This document shows positions 30,823 through 39,903 of a stretch of DNA of 64,000 nt, in pieces. The stretch is taken from the IMG/VR virus record IMGVR_UViG_3300043446_003158, positions 62,001 to 126,000 of that record; one strand, written 5' to 3'. The notes under the pieces were generated by a model that was not told the origin of the DNA, did no database searches, and saw nothing but the letters and a program-made list of their open reading frames with translations. Each line of letters opens with the position of its first letter. The stretch's first letter is position 1. A program made the position numbers and the translations under genes. Source of the stretch: a virus.

Positions 30823-31836
30823 TCAATCGTTGTCAGCTCTATCAATAATTCTATTAGTTTTATTGTAAACTACATGAGCAATTTTTTCTCTTCTTCTTCT
30901 GTTTCTGTTCGCCGTTTCATGATCTCCTTCACGTTCAGCTTTCCACTGAGCAGATTTTGCTTTTGAGTGAGCACCAATTGCTTTCAATTCTGGGGAAGTT
31001 TTTCTCTGTCTACCAGTTCTAGGATTTTTTTCAGTCATTGCTTGATCGAATCCACCAGCATGTCTGCCAGTTGAAAATGAAACTCCCTTTGTTCCTTTAG
31101 CAAGTTTTTCAGTTAGAGTTTCTTCAACAATTTCATTTCTCCACTCTTCACTCATATTTGTCATAATGACGAGTGCTGCTTCATTAGTATCTGCATACCC
31201 TTCAGCAACCAAGTACTCAAGAATGTAATCAAAAAGATCTGCCTCTTCTCCAAGTCTTTCAGCAGCTCTACCAGCAGCAGCACCTGCCTTACGTGCCTTT
31301 TGAGCAACTGCACCAGCAGCGCCTGCTGCCTTGCGTAAACCCTTTCCGAGCAAGCTCTTAACGCCTTTCTTTACTTCTGCCTTCTTGGCGCTTGCAGCAG
31401 CATGAACGGCAGATGCTGCCTTTTGAACGCCGTGAGCGGCAGCACGTCCTGCTCTTCTTGCCTCGTCCTTGGCAATAGAACCAGCGATACCAGCAGCTGC
31501 CTTAACACTCTTTGCCTTTGCCTTAACACGCTCTACAGCGCCTTTTACGGCAGCTTTACGTGCCTCTCCACGCTTTGTGGAGGTAGTTGATTTTTGATAT
31601 GCTCTTGCTTCTTTTGAACCTGCTGGAGCATATGGATTGAGTTCCATCAGATATTCAGTTGCTGCTTCTTCTACAGCCTCTGCTGCTTCATCAAGTTCGT
31701 AACCAAATTCTACAAATTCTTCAATAAGTTCTTCTACAACTTCTTCAATCATTACATCGGTAATATCGTCAACTTCTCCAAGATATACCTGTCTGTAAGT
31801 TTCGGTAAGTTCTCTATGCTGTGATGGTAATAACAT
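30823..31836 (-). CDS. Ala/Lys-rich virion-type protein, paralogue A
   Basis: 337 residues in three parts: an acidic helical N-terminus (VVEELIEEFVEFGYELDEAA), a ~120-residue Ala/Lys/Arg repeat-like core with histone-H1 composition (GAVERVKAKAKSVKAAAGIA), and a C-terminal domain with YLVAEGYADTNEAALVIMTN and MSEEWRNE shared with the protein at 56751. A T4 late box sits directly upstream, so it is probably packaged or bound to DNA in the virion. Function inferred from composition only. Confidence 0.65.
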   Translation of the reverse strand: MLLPSQHRELTETYRQVYLGEVDDITDVMIEEVVEELIEEFVEFGYELDEAAEAVEEAATEYLMELNPYAPAGSKEARAYQKSTTSTKRGEARKAAVKGAVERVKAKAKSVKAAAGIAGSIAKDEARRAGRAAAHGVQKAASAVHAAASAKKAEVKKGVKSLLGKGLRKAAGAAGAVAQKARKAGAAAGRAAERLGEEADLFDYILEYLVAEGYADTNEAALVIMTNMSEEWRNEIVEETLTEKLAKGTKGVSFSTGRHAGGFDQAMTEKNPRTGRQRKTSPELKAIGAHSKAKSAQWKAEREGDHETANRNRRRREKIAHVVYNKTNRIIDRADND

Positions 31837-31861
31837 TGTCTCTACAAAATACCTTTCTAGT

Positions 31862-31869
31862 TATTTATA
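31862..31869 (-). promoter_or_regulatory. Late promoter TATAAATA
   Basis: Exact T4-type late box 26 nt upstream of the Ala/Lys-rich gene, immediately after the T-tract of the preceding terminator. Confidence 0.8.
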
Positions 31870-31893
31870 AAAAAAGAGGGTCCTAGGACCCTC
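31869..31893 (-). terminator. Terminator after nrdB region
   Basis: Stem GAGGGTCC/GGACCCTC, 2-nt loop, then TTTTTTT on the minus strand; its base overlaps the stop codon of the 53-residue gene. Confidence 0.9.
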
Positions 31894-32053
31894 ATGTTAC
31901 ATCATCATTTTTTTTACCTAACCACTCTTTTTCATAATCATAATCACCAAACAAGAAATCATCGCATTCTGCTGCTTCTCTATAAGCATTTAAAATTTCT
32001 TGTTCCACCCATTCATCATAGTTGGAATCCTGAGAAAGTATCTTTGGTAACAT
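31892..32053 (-). CDS. Small hypothetical protein overlapping nrdB end
   Basis: 53 residues, MLPKILSQDSNYDEWVEQEI onward, acidic and aromatic. The first 38 nt overlap nrdB in another frame; the ribosome-binding site is weak, so coupling to nrdB is assumed. Function unknown. Confidence 0.5.
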   Translation of the reverse strand: MLPKILSQDSNYDEWVEQEILNAYREAAECDDFLFGDYDYEKEWLGKKNDDVT

Positions 32054-33158
32054 CTTGCTTAATCCCACCTACTATGTAGGACTCAACTTCGGTTTCTTGT
32101 GGAGCAACTTGAAGTCCTTTTGAAGAAATCCAATGTTCAGTCCAGGGAAGAGGATTGTTCTTTGCAGAAATATCATAAAGAGGTTTCAGTCCAATCGCTT
32201 TCATTCTACGATTAGCAATCCATTCAACATACTGCTGCAACAGTTTGTCATTTAGACCAATCATAGAACCATCCTTGAACAGATACTCTGCCCAAAGTTT
32301 TTCTTGGTTTACAGCAGTTTCAAATGTTTTATAAACCCACTGCTCTTCTTCCCTAGCAATACGTGCCATCTCGGGGTCATCACCTTCTTTCCATTTATTC
32401 ATAATGTTCTGGGTAATGACTAAGTGCTGATTCTCATCACGGGCAATTAGTGAGATGATTTTTGCACTTCCTTCCATAAGTTTGAGTTCGCCAAAAGCAA
32501 AACTGCAAGCAAATGACACGTAAAAGCGAATACCTTCAAGAATATTAACGTTTGCAACTGCTCTGAAAAGTTTGCGCTTGAGTTCATACCTTGCCTCTTG
32601 TGCGTATGGGACTTGTTCTAACGCATGAATCCATTCATTAGAATTATCATAATGATGAGCACTATTGATGAAGTCGTTATATGCTTGAGTTACACTCACA
32701 GCACGTTCCATAATACGATCCTCTTTTAGAATCGTATCAAAGACTTCAGAGGGATCTGAATAGACGTTTTTGATGATATAGGTATAGGAGCGAGAATGAA
32801 TCATCTCCATAAATTCCCATACCTTCATACACGCTTCCAGTTCAGGAAGAGAGCAGTAAGGCGCGAACGCCATACCAGGACCTCTTCCTTGAACGGAGTC
32901 AAGCATAACCTGATACTTCAGGTTACTGGTGAAGATGTGTTTTTGCTCTGGGCGTAGCATATGATAATCGCTACGGTCTTTTTGAAGAGAAACTTCTTCG
33001 GGTCTCCAGAAATAACCCAGTTGCTGTGTTGTTAATTTATCAAAAATTGGATACTTGTAAGAATCATATCTTTGTATTCCTAATGGTTGTCCAAAAAACA
33101 TTGGTTGCTTTTTGGTATCTACTTCACTGGAATTAAAAACGGTCATGGATTCAACCAT
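32016..33158 (-). CDS. nrdB: Ribonucleotide reductase beta subunit, class Ia
   Basis: 380 residues. It houses the diiron-tyrosyl radical centre: seen are the iron ligands in EACMKVWEFMEMIHSRSYTY (Glu..Glu..His), KEDRIMERAV and GSAKIISLIARDENQHLVI (Glu/Asp..Glu..His). It pairs with NrdA upstream to make deoxynucleotides for phage DNA. Start placed at ATGGTTGAATCC after AGAGGA; T4 NrdB is about the same size. Confidence 0.95.
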   Translation of the reverse strand: MVESMTVFNSSEVDTKKQPMFFGQPLGIQRYDSYKYPIFDKLTTQQLGYFWRPEEVSLQKDRSDYHMLRPEQKHIFTSNLKYQVMLDSVQGRGPGMAFAPYCSLPELEACMKVWEFMEMIHSRSYTYIIKNVYSDPSEVFDTILKEDRIMERAVSVTQAYNDFINSAHHYDNSNEWIHALEQVPYAQEARYELKRKLFRAVANVNILEGIRFYVSFACSFAFGELKLMEGSAKIISLIARDENQHLVITQNIMNKWKEGDDPEMARIAREEEQWVYKTFETAVNQEKLWAEYLFKDGSMIGLNDKLLQQYVEWIANRRMKAIGLKPLYDISAKNNPLPWTEHWISSKGLQVAPQETEVESYIVGGIKQDVTKDTFSGFQL

Positions 33159-33180
33159 TTTTTTATCCTCTAAACCTGTT

Positions 33181-35478
33181 TTAAATCTTACAAGACTCAC
33201 AATCTTCCTCCTCTGCTTGTTCTAGTTGAGAAATTAAATCTTCAAGAGACTGACGGGTTTCTTCAACCTCATCATTCTTCATGTCGTGTGTATTCTGATA
33301 ATAGCTGGTTTTCCAGCCGTACTTATATGTAGTCAATAGGTCCTGTGCCATTATTGAAGTAGGAACTTCATTATCTGGATAATTTTCTGGATTATAGGAC
33401 CAGTTTCCAGAAATCGCTTGATCGAAGAACTTTTGCATAACTGCAACAATATTAATATACCCACGATTGCTAGGCATATCCCACAGAAGCGTGTAATTGT
33501 TCTTAAGTGTTTGATACTGGGGAACAACTTGCTTAAGCGGTCCTTTCTTTGATTTTTTAATGGACAAGTACCCTCTAGGCGGTTCAATTCCGTTTGTGGC
33601 ATTTGACACAACGGAACTGCTCTCCGAAGGCATTTGTGCGGACAACGTGCTGTTCCGTACTCCATATTGCTTGACACGCTCACGAAGTGCTTCCCAATCA
33701 TACTTGAGTGTATTAGGTACAATTTCGTCTACATCTTTCTTGTAAGTATCTATAGGAAGAATACCATGTCCATATTTGGTTCTATGCGAATATTCACATG
33801 CACCTTTTTCTTGAGCAAGATCAACCGTTGCTTGAATTAGATAATATTGAAATGCTTCAGTAAGATCATGAACCAATTTCCAAGCACCAGAATCATCATA
33901 ATTTTGCCCATGTTTGGCAAGGTAGTGTGCTAAACCAATAAATCCTACTCCAAGCGAACGACGTGCTCTGGTGGCAATTTCTGCTGCTTTGACGGGGTAT
34001 CCCTGAAAATCAATGAGTTCATCAAGACTCCTAACAGCAAGATCACAAAGAACTTGAAGATCTTCGTTATCCCTAATTTTTCCAACGTTAATAGCAGAAA
34101 GAATGCAGAGAGCAATTTCACCATCAGGATCGTCAATATGTTGAATAGGTTTAGTTGGTAGAGTAATTTCTTGACACAGATTACTCATCTCTACTTTATC
34201 CATAAAAGATGAGTGCGAATTACAATGATCAATATTCATAATGTAAATACGACCAGTTTCTGCACGTTCTTTCAGGAGGTCCAAAAAGAGTTCTTGAGCA
34301 CCGATAGTTTTTCTTGGAATAGACTCATCTCGTTCATAAGATACATACAACTCGTCAAATCGATCAGTGCCAAAAGCATCATACAAACCAGGAACGGAGT
34401 GGGGAGAGAAGAGTGAAATCTCCTCGTTGCGGATGAAGCGTTCATAGAAGAGTTTAGAGATTTGGATAGAATAGTCTAACTTACGAACACGATTATCTTC
34501 GGTTCCTTTGTTATTTTTTAATACTAGGATATCTTCTATTTCTTGGTGCCAGATGGGGAAGTGGACAGTTGCGCTTCCACCTCTAATGCCATTTTGTGTG
34601 CAGCATCGGACAGTCGCCTCAAACTTCTTGAGGAAAGGGACAACACCTGTATGTTGAACTTCTCCACCTCTGATTTTACTGTTGATGCCCCTGATTCGAC
34701 CTGCGTTGATACCAATTCCTGCTCTTTGTGCAACATAGCGACCAATTGCCATATCAGAGCTGAAGATGCTATCAAGGGTGTCATCAACATCAACAAGAAC
34801 GCAACTCGCATATTGACGAAGTGGGGTTCTAACACCTGCCATGATTGGCGTAGGAATGTTGATTTTGTGCTTTGAGATTGCATCGTAGTACTTCCTCACG
34901 TAATCTAAACGTGTTTCTTTTGGATACTTGGAGAAGATAGTTGCCGCAATCAGAAGGTACATAAACTGTGGCGTTTCGTAAAGTTCACCAGTGCTTCTAT
35001 CTTGCACGAGGTACTTATCAACGACTTGACGTAGACCTGCGTAAGTGAACAAATAGTCACGACTATGATCAACAAACGACTCAAGTTTATCAAACTCTTC
35101 ATCGGTATAAAGTGTGAGAATTTCGGAGTCATAAACACCTCTACCAACGGCACGAAGTACGTGTTGTTTAACTGTAGGGCAATCATGCATACGCCCAAAC
35201 AACTGCTTACGAAGAGCAAACAAAAGCAAACGAGCAGCAACAAACTGATAGTTTGGATGATCAAGATCAATCAAATCTGAAGCAGAACGAATCAAAATCT
35301 CTTGAATTTCTGCTGTAGTAATACCATCATAAAATTGAATACCCGATTGCATTTCTACTTGAGATGCTGATACACCTGCTAGGTCTTTGCAAGCTTCTTC
35401 AACCATAACATGCAATTTATTCAAATCAAGAGATTCGGTTTTGCCATTTCTCTTAAAAACTTTTGTTCCGTTACTCAT
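33181..35478 (-). CDS. nrdA: Ribonucleotide reductase alpha subunit, class Ia
   Basis: 765 residues. ATP-cone-type start KVFKRNGKTESLDLNKLHVM, YASCVLVDVDDTLDSIF (active-site Cys), EISLFSPHSVPGLYDAFG, NMDHCNSHSSF-like MNIDHCNSHSSFMDKVEMSN, NLCQEITLPTKP (Cys and Glu) and PTAS-type SSESSSVVSNATNG. It ends EEDCESCKI, the C-terminal thiol pair. Host-type dNTP synthesis for replication. ATG set at 35478 after GGAAGAAGG. Confidence 0.97.
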   Translation of the reverse strand: MSNGTKVFKRNGKTESLDLNKLHVMVEEACKDLAGVSASQVEMQSGIQFYDGITTAEIQEILIRSASDLIDLDHPNYQFVAARLLLFALRKQLFGRMHDCPTVKQHVLRAVGRGVYDSEILTLYTDEEFDKLESFVDHSRDYLFTYAGLRQVVDKYLVQDRSTGELYETPQFMYLLIAATIFSKYPKETRLDYVRKYYDAISKHKINIPTPIMAGVRTPLRQYASCVLVDVDDTLDSIFSSDMAIGRYVAQRAGIGINAGRIRGINSKIRGGEVQHTGVVPFLKKFEATVRCCTQNGIRGGSATVHFPIWHQEIEDILVLKNNKGTEDNRVRKLDYSIQISKLFYERFIRNEEISLFSPHSVPGLYDAFGTDRFDELYVSYERDESIPRKTIGAQELFLDLLKERAETGRIYIMNIDHCNSHSSFMDKVEMSNLCQEITLPTKPIQHIDDPDGEIALCILSAINVGKIRDNEDLQVLCDLAVRSLDELIDFQGYPVKAAEIATRARRSLGVGFIGLAHYLAKHGQNYDDSGAWKLVHDLTEAFQYYLIQATVDLAQEKGACEYSHRTKYGHGILPIDTYKKDVDEIVPNTLKYDWEALRERVKQYGVRNSTLSAQMPSESSSVVSNATNGIEPPRGYLSIKKSKKGPLKQVVPQYQTLKNNYTLLWDMPSNRGYINIVAVMQKFFDQAISGNWSYNPENYPDNEVPTSIMAQDLLTTYKYGWKTSYYQNTHDMKNDEVEETRQSLEDLISQLEQAEEEDCESCKI

Positions 35479-36473
35479 ACCTTCTTCCAATTGTTAAACT
35501 TAATTTTTGCTTCTAAACCTGTGTATGTATTTGATTTTAACATATCCATAACATTAAGTCCAGCAAGAACCATATCATTAATGTCTTTTTGCTGAATGTT
35601 ATTTGGCCAAATAATTACCTTATGGTTTTGTCGTATGGTTTTAGCAATACGCTCGACGATTTGTTTGTTGCGTGGTTCGTTATCATAAACCCAAACAGGA
35701 TCGTAAAAATTCCAGTTACTAATATCAACATCAGCTCCGCACATAGCAATTGAGTTGCAAATGAACGTGGAGTCGAATGGTCCTTCTGTAATGTAGACTG
35801 TTTCATTTTTCTTTACTGTGTTCAATCCGTAAATTTTTGGTACATCATCATAAAGCATTACGGTGATGTATTTATTTGCCGAAGGACCAAGTGCTCTTCC
35901 TTGAAATCCTATTAAATTATTTTCCTCATCATACATCGGTATAATAATGCGACTTTCATCTTTATGAATAGTATCAAATGTTAATTTTTGAGTATTTGTC
36001 CATTCTTTAAATTTGTGAGCAAAGTAAAACTTTTCAGGATTTAATTTTCTCTTTTCCAAATATTCTTTGGCAACTGGAACTTCTGATGCTTTGGGCAAGT
36101 CTAACTTTTTCAGGTTTTTGGAATTTTCACGTTTTGTGAAAAAGTCTGGTTTTTGAAAATTAAACTTGGGTTCTTCAACTACAAAGTTTCTGCCCGTATG
36201 TCCTTCTTTAAATTTTTCTAACGTATATTGTTTATGCAGTTCAGAATCTAACTCTTTTAAAAAATTATTAAAAGATAAACTTGCTCCACAATTATGACAC
36301 TTAAAGTTTGTGTTGTTCTTTACAGGGTAAATATATCCCCTGGTTTTGTTTTTGTTCTTTTGAGAGTCACCACAAAGAGGGCATCGGAAGTTGTAGAGAT
36401 CTGCCTTAACTCTTTTGAATTTTTGTAAACGCGACGAAACAAGACCAATGTACTTGGAATCAATAAAATCCAT
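35475..36473 (-). CDS. 61: DNA primase (T4 gp61-type)
   Basis: 332 residues. The zinc finger is CPLCGDSQ...KCHNCGAS (about 31-61), then a TOPRIM-like core: SRIIIPMYDEENNLIGFQGR, VYITEGPFDSTFICNSIAMC (catalytic Glu), WVYDNEPRNK and NDMVLAG. It makes RNA primers for lagging-strand synthesis with the gp41 helicase. Overlaps nrdA by 4 nt. A host-type promoter at 36500-36528 lies upstream, inside the neighbouring gene. Confidence 0.93.
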   Translation of the reverse strand: MDFIDSKYIGLVSSRLQKFKRVKADLYNFRCPLCGDSQKNKNKTRGYIYPVKNNTNFKCHNCGASLSFNNFLKELDSELHKQYTLEKFKEGHTGRNFVVEEPKFNFQKPDFFTKRENSKNLKKLDLPKASEVPVAKEYLEKRKLNPEKFYFAHKFKEWTNTQKLTFDTIHKDESRIIIPMYDEENNLIGFQGRALGPSANKYITVMLYDDVPKIYGLNTVKKNETVYITEGPFDSTFICNSIAMCGADVDISNWNFYDPVWVYDNEPRNKQIVERIAKTIRQNHKVIIWPNNIQQKDINDMVLAGLNVMDMLKSNTYTGLEAKIKFNNWKKV

Positions 36474-36483
36474 TATCAGAAAA

Positions 36484-36840
36484 TCACTTCGTGCGCTCTA
36501 TTGTAGCAGAGCTTGGAACGTTGGTCAACATCCTGGGAACAAATGCATTTATAATTCCAATCAGAGCAACAATTACTGCAATTACTCCTCCAGCTTGCCA
36601 TCTAAATTTATATAAACCATCTACTTTACCTTCTATATCTTCTACTTTCTTACAAAGATCTCCATCATCTTTACCACATTGATCTATTCTTTCATCATGT
36701 ACAGCAAGCATTTTACAAATATTTTGATTAGTTTCACTTAAGGTTTGAATTGCAGTATCAACCTTTTCAATAATCTGTTCATGAGCTTTAAATCTTTCTT
36801 GCAACACCGCTAGTTGTATTTTAGATTCGTTGCTGAACAT
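36484..36840 (-). CDS. Coiled-coil membrane protein
   Basis: 118 residues: coiled coil (about 8-75, LQERFKAHEQIIEKVDTAIQ, DIEGKVDGLYKFR), one membrane segment (AGGVIAVIVALIGIINAFV), then a Pro-rich tail. Shape of a small spanin or holin-like protein, but no match claimed. AAAGGGGAAA precedes its ATG. Confidence 0.65.
   Translation of the reverse strand: MFSNESKIQLAVLQERFKAHEQIIEKVDTAIQTLSETNQNICKMLAVHDERIDQCGKDDGDLCKKVEDIEGKVDGLYKFRWQAGGVIAVIVALIGIINAFVPRMLTNVPSSATIERTK
36500..36528 (-). promoter_or_regulatory. Promoter of the primase-nrdA-nrdB operon
   Basis: TTGACC (36523-36528), 17 bp, TACAAT (36500-36505), inside the 3' end of the coiled-coil membrane gene and 27 nt before the primase ATG. 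Confidence 0.7.
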
Positions 36841-36841
36841 T

Positions 36842-37075
36842 TTATTTCCCCTTTAAGAAATCTAACCAGGGTTTTCTAGACCTATATCCACCTGTAGCAT
36901 AATTTCCTCTACGTTGAGTTTTTCCAAGTTTTGGAGTGATACCTGCATTTGGTCCTTGTGCTGGTGATTTTTCACTATATCCAGCAATAGGGCCAGAACT
37001 TCCAGTTGTCATTCCACCAACAACTGCATCTTCTTTTAATTCTCTAATTATTTTTATAATTCTTTCTATGTCCAT
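36842..37075 (-). CDS. Small hypothetical protein
   Basis: 77 residues: an N-terminal helix (MDIERIIKIIRELKEDAVVG), then a Gly/Ser-rich loop-like region GGMTTGSSGPIAGYSEKSPA and a basic C-terminus (YRSRKPWLDFLKGK). Shared stop/start with the next gene (37075). Probably virion-associated by location; function unknown. Confidence 0.6.
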   Translation of the reverse strand: MDIERIIKIIRELKEDAVVGGMTTGSSGPIAGYSEKSPAQGPNAGITPKLGKTQRRGNYATGGYRSRKPWLDFLKGK

Positions 37076-37446
37076 TAGATGTAATTTAAAACAGAACTAC
37101 AATATTCATCTTCATCTACTTCATTAAGTCTAGTTTTAGGATATTCTGGAATTCTATTTAAAAATATCAAAAAACTTTTTAAAGAAGGCCAAAGATCTTT
37201 TTCTAAATTATAAAACAAAAGAGGAACAGCAGCATCATCAAAAACATTAAAAAGAACTGTTAGGTGATTTAGTAAAAGATGAGATTTTAGAATCCCATCT
37301 TTTTTATATTTTCTCAACAACTTTTTGATATAGCGAATTCTTTTCAAATCTTCATCAAAATCTTCCTTGGTCACCGCTTGGGGATTGTTATAAAATTTTA
37401 TAGCAAAGAGTAAATAATTACTCTCATTCAACTCATCAAATCTCAT
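37075..37446 (-). CDS. Conserved phage hypothetical protein
   Basis: 123 residues, helical: NYLLFAIKFYNNPQAVTKED, RIRYIKKLLRKYKKDGILKS, LLLNHLTVLFNVFDDAAVPL and WPSLKSFLIFLNRIPEYPKT. Such proteins are found near late genes in T4-like marine phages, with no assigned role. Overlaps neighbours by one base. Confidence 0.65.
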   Translation of the reverse strand: MRFDELNESNYLLFAIKFYNNPQAVTKEDFDEDLKRIRYIKKLLRKYKKDGILKSHLLLNHLTVLFNVFDDAAVPLLFYNLEKDLWPSLKSFLIFLNRIPEYPKTRLNEVDEDEYCSSVLNYI

Positions 37447-37452
37447 ATATTA

Positions 37453-38052
37453 TCAAGTATCTGGGAATCTAGCGTCGTCTACATTATCATTTTGAATTCC
37501 ACCATTTCCAGCAGAATCTTTGCCCATAGCAACTAGAGTTTCAGACTTAACTCTCAAATTACCATGACAATCAACATAAGTTGTTACACCAACCCAACCA
37601 GCATGTCCAACACCAAAAGCACCTGCTTTACCACCAAAAGTTGTGGTTCTAGCAACATCTGCTTCTGCAGTATCAACACCAAAAACAGTTCTTGTTAAAG
37701 GATTTGCAGAGAAACCAGATGTTCTTACTTCTGGTGCCTGGTATGTAACGTTTTCCAGTGAAGAAATTGGTCTTTGTGTAATATAATAAGATGCTGCAGT
37801 AATAATTCCAGTTGTTGGATGTGGAATTAGATATTGAGTAGTAGCAACAGATGCAACTGTATTACTAGTAACCGATGATATTACTGCATGACCATAAGTG
37901 GCACCAGCGCCAACAACAATAACATCACCCTCATTAACTTCAAATCCAGAGGTTGAAAAAGTAGTTCCAGTTCCAGTAACAACTTCTGAAGAAAGGTTTA
38001 TCCAAACAGTTCCACCATTTCCGACTAGATCTTTATTGCCCCAAAGAGCCAT
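37453..38052 (-). CDS. Virion structural-type protein
   Basis: 199 residues, Gly/Thr/Val/Ala-rich, few Lys: MALWGNKDLVGNGGTVWINL, GTTFSTSGFEVNEGDVIVVG, GYVFTRTVFGVDTAEADV-like stretch TRTVFGVDTAEADVARTTTF and GHAGWVGVTTYVDCHGNLRV. Beta-sandwich-like composition typical of phage capsid or tail decoration proteins. Late box TATAAATA upstream and a following strong terminator-like context support late expression. Confidence 0.7.
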   Translation of the reverse strand: MALWGNKDLVGNGGTVWINLSSEVVTGTGTTFSTSGFEVNEGDVIVVGAGATYGHAVISSVTSNTVASVATTQYLIPHPTTGIITAASYYITQRPISSLENVTYQAPEVRTSGFSANPLTRTVFGVDTAEADVARTTTFGGKAGAFGVGHAGWVGVTTYVDCHGNLRVKSETLVAMGKDSAGNGGIQNDNVDDARFPDT

Positions 38053-38082
38053 GTGCCTTACCTATAATTCTTTTTCTATTGA

Positions 38083-38090
38083 TATTTATA
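38083..38090 (-). promoter_or_regulatory. Late promoter TATAAATA
   Basis: Exact T4-type late box 31 nt before the virion-type gene, directly after the T-tract of the terminator. Confidence 0.8.
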
Positions 38091-38117
38091 AAAAAAGGAG
38101 ACCTTTGTCTGGTCTCC
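38090..38117 (-). terminator. Terminator of the 427-residue gene
   Basis: Minus-strand stem GGAGACC/GGTCTCC with a 7-nt loop and T-tract; the late promoter begins at its end. Confidence 0.85.
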
Positions 38118-38144
38118 CATGTTTTTGGTTTTCTAATGAGATTT

Positions 38145-39428
38145 TTAAACTCCTTTATCAGCACCGCTCTTGGTTTTGTGACTCTTATATCCTTTATTTT
38201 TCATAAACCAAGCAAGAGCATAAATGTTCTTATCTTTACCTTCTGAAGTTTTTCCTTTAGAAAGTTCGGGATACTTCTTCATCGCTTTAACAGTTCCTTC
38301 AAATCCTGGAGGAGCAACTTCCTGAATATCATCACCCTCTTGAGTATTATCTTCAGAATAATTTAAAGGAAGTCTACCAGATCTTTGCAATTGCATCGTT
38401 TGACGCTGGCGAGTGAGTGCCATTTGAACTTGCTGCTGTCTTAATTTGAGTTTTTTCTTTGCTTCTTCATCTTCTGGTTTTTTTGTAGCAACTGGAGGTT
38501 CAGCCTGCTCCATCGTTGGTTTTGTATTAATGTATTTTGAATTATTAACTCCTTCACCAGTAATAGCATCGCTAGAATTTTTTTTCTTTGCTTTTTTTGC
38601 TTCACCAATATATTCTTCTTTTTTTACTTCTCCTTTTTCCCAACCAATACCATCACCATCATCATCCCACCATCTTTTTACTTTAGGTTTTACTTTACTT
38701 TTCTTCTTCTCATCAAGCATTTCACCTTCTAATTCATAAGAAGCAGAAACAGTTCCTCTTTTTTTAATAGCATTACCTATTGCAGCACGACGCTTTAGAA
38801 GATACTTATCATTTTTATCTCTACTTGCTGGAATACCATCATTATCAAGATCACCCTTTGGATCTTCTTTACCAACAGGATCTAATCCTTTACCTGCTTT
38901 TACTTTTGCAGTTTTTTGTCCTTTAGTATCATCCTTATTTTCTTTTGGATGATACCCAGTCATTTCAACTCTTCTAATATTTGGATTTGAGCGAAGCTCT
39001 GCCATTTTTGCACGAGTTGCTTTACGACGATAAGTATTTCCAGTTTTCTTATCAGTAACAACTACCCAATATTGCTTTTCATCACCTTCGGTTATATCTT
39101 CGGTTTCTTCAGAATTAACACCCTCAACAAACACTTTAACAAGAGCATTTACTGTAGATTTTCTTGCAAGTTCAGGAATTCCATATTGTTCCGAAACACC
39201 AATTTTAAGTTTTTTTCTTGCAAGTGCTTTTACTGTTGATGGTGCTGGCGATGAAGCAAGTTGCCTCTCATATGCCTGTGCAACTTGAGCAGGATTCATG
39301 TCTGTATGTGAACCCATTTTTTCTTTAACTTTAAGTTTAACATCAGATGCTAACTGCGATGCCTGCTTCTCAACATCAGTATCTCCAGCAGCATGTCCAC
39401 GATGAGGACCACCTATATTTACAGCCAT
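38145..39428 (-). CDS. Lys-rich virion-type protein with Ca-binding-like loops
   Basis: 427 residues, Lys/Glu/Asp-rich. Two acidic loops, DLDNDGIPASRDKND and WWDDDGDGIGWEKGE, resemble Ca-binding (EF-hand/thrombospondin-type) loops. The C-terminus PPGFEGTVKAMKKYPELSK... NIYALAWFMKNKGYKSHK is a recurrent C-terminal motif of cyanophage virion proteins. A late-type box AATAAATA is upstream. Likely a virion or prohead-associated protein. Confidence 0.65.
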   Translation of the reverse strand: MAVNIGGPHRGHAAGDTDVEKQASQLASDVKLKVKEKMGSHTDMNPAQVAQAYERQLASSPAPSTVKALARKKLKIGVSEQYGIPELARKSTVNALVKVFVEGVNSEETEDITEGDEKQYWVVVTDKKTGNTYRRKATRAKMAELRSNPNIRRVEMTGYHPKENKDDTKGQKTAKVKAGKGLDPVGKEDPKGDLDNDGIPASRDKNDKYLLKRRAAIGNAIKKRGTVSASYELEGEMLDEKKKSKVKPKVKRWWDDDGDGIGWEKGEVKKEEYIGEAKKAKKKNSSDAITGEGVNNSKYINTKPTMEQAEPPVATKKPEDEEAKKKLKLRQQQVQMALTRQRQTMQLQRSGRLPLNYSEDNTQEGDDIQEVAPPGFEGTVKAMKKYPELSKGKTSEGKDKNIYALAWFMKNKGYKSHKTKSGADKGV

Positions 39429-39459
39429 GGAATTTTTGTAATTTACTTTTTTCTATACT

Positions 39460-39467
39460 TATTTATT
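39460..39467 (-). promoter_or_regulatory. Late-type promoter AATAAATA
   Basis: Late box 32 nt upstream of the 427-residue gene, within the end of the preceding gene. Confidence 0.55.
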
Positions 39468-39903
39468 AATTACCAGTTGTTTCAATAACATCTTTGATCC
39501 ATGATTTAAACATAACACTATCTTCAGTTACACAGATTAAATGATTTGTTCCTCTGCGAATTATTTTTCCAGTCATCCCAGTAATTAAACTTTGTACAAA
39601 ATCACCCTCTTTAAATATTTCGCCACTAATATACTTTTCTCTCAATTCCTGTTCACCAATTACTGGAGAATTTTGAGAAGTTTTTATTGATAAATTTTTT
39701 TCTTTGGATGTTTGTCTAGGGTCTTGCTGCCCAAACCGTTGCCTTTTATTATAAAACTGTAGTCTACCACCTATAGTTTTTGCTTCAAATTCTCCTGTTT
39801 TGTTATTATGCCAATCCCCATGCCCATTTCCAACAAGACCTAATCTTTTTGCATGAAAAGATGCTAGAGATGCTTCTTCTAAAAATTGAGAAAAACTTTT
39901 CAT
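39466..39903 (-). CDS. Virion-type protein with MKSFSQFLEEA start
   Basis: 145 residues. MKSFSQFLEEASLASFHAKR is a short N-terminal motif common on T4-like cyanophage late proteins. Then GEFEAKTIGGRLQFYNKRQR, and a C-terminal module KEGDFVQSLITGMTGKIIRR GTNHLICVTEDSVMFKSWI, a small beta domain found on several marine phage proteins. Probably virion-associated; exact role unknown. Confidence 0.65.
   Translation of the reverse strand: MKSFSQFLEEASLASFHAKRLGLVGNGHGDWHNNKTGEFEAKTIGGRLQFYNKRQRFGQQDPRQTSKEKNLSIKTSQNSPVIGEQELREKYISGEIFKEGDFVQSLITGMTGKIIRRGTNHLICVTEDSVMFKSWIKDVIETTGN

Noticed and set aside
34543-34875. Paired long open frames inside nrdA in other frames and strands
   Set aside because: nrdA is unambiguous here; the alternatives have Cys/Ser-rich, non-globular composition.
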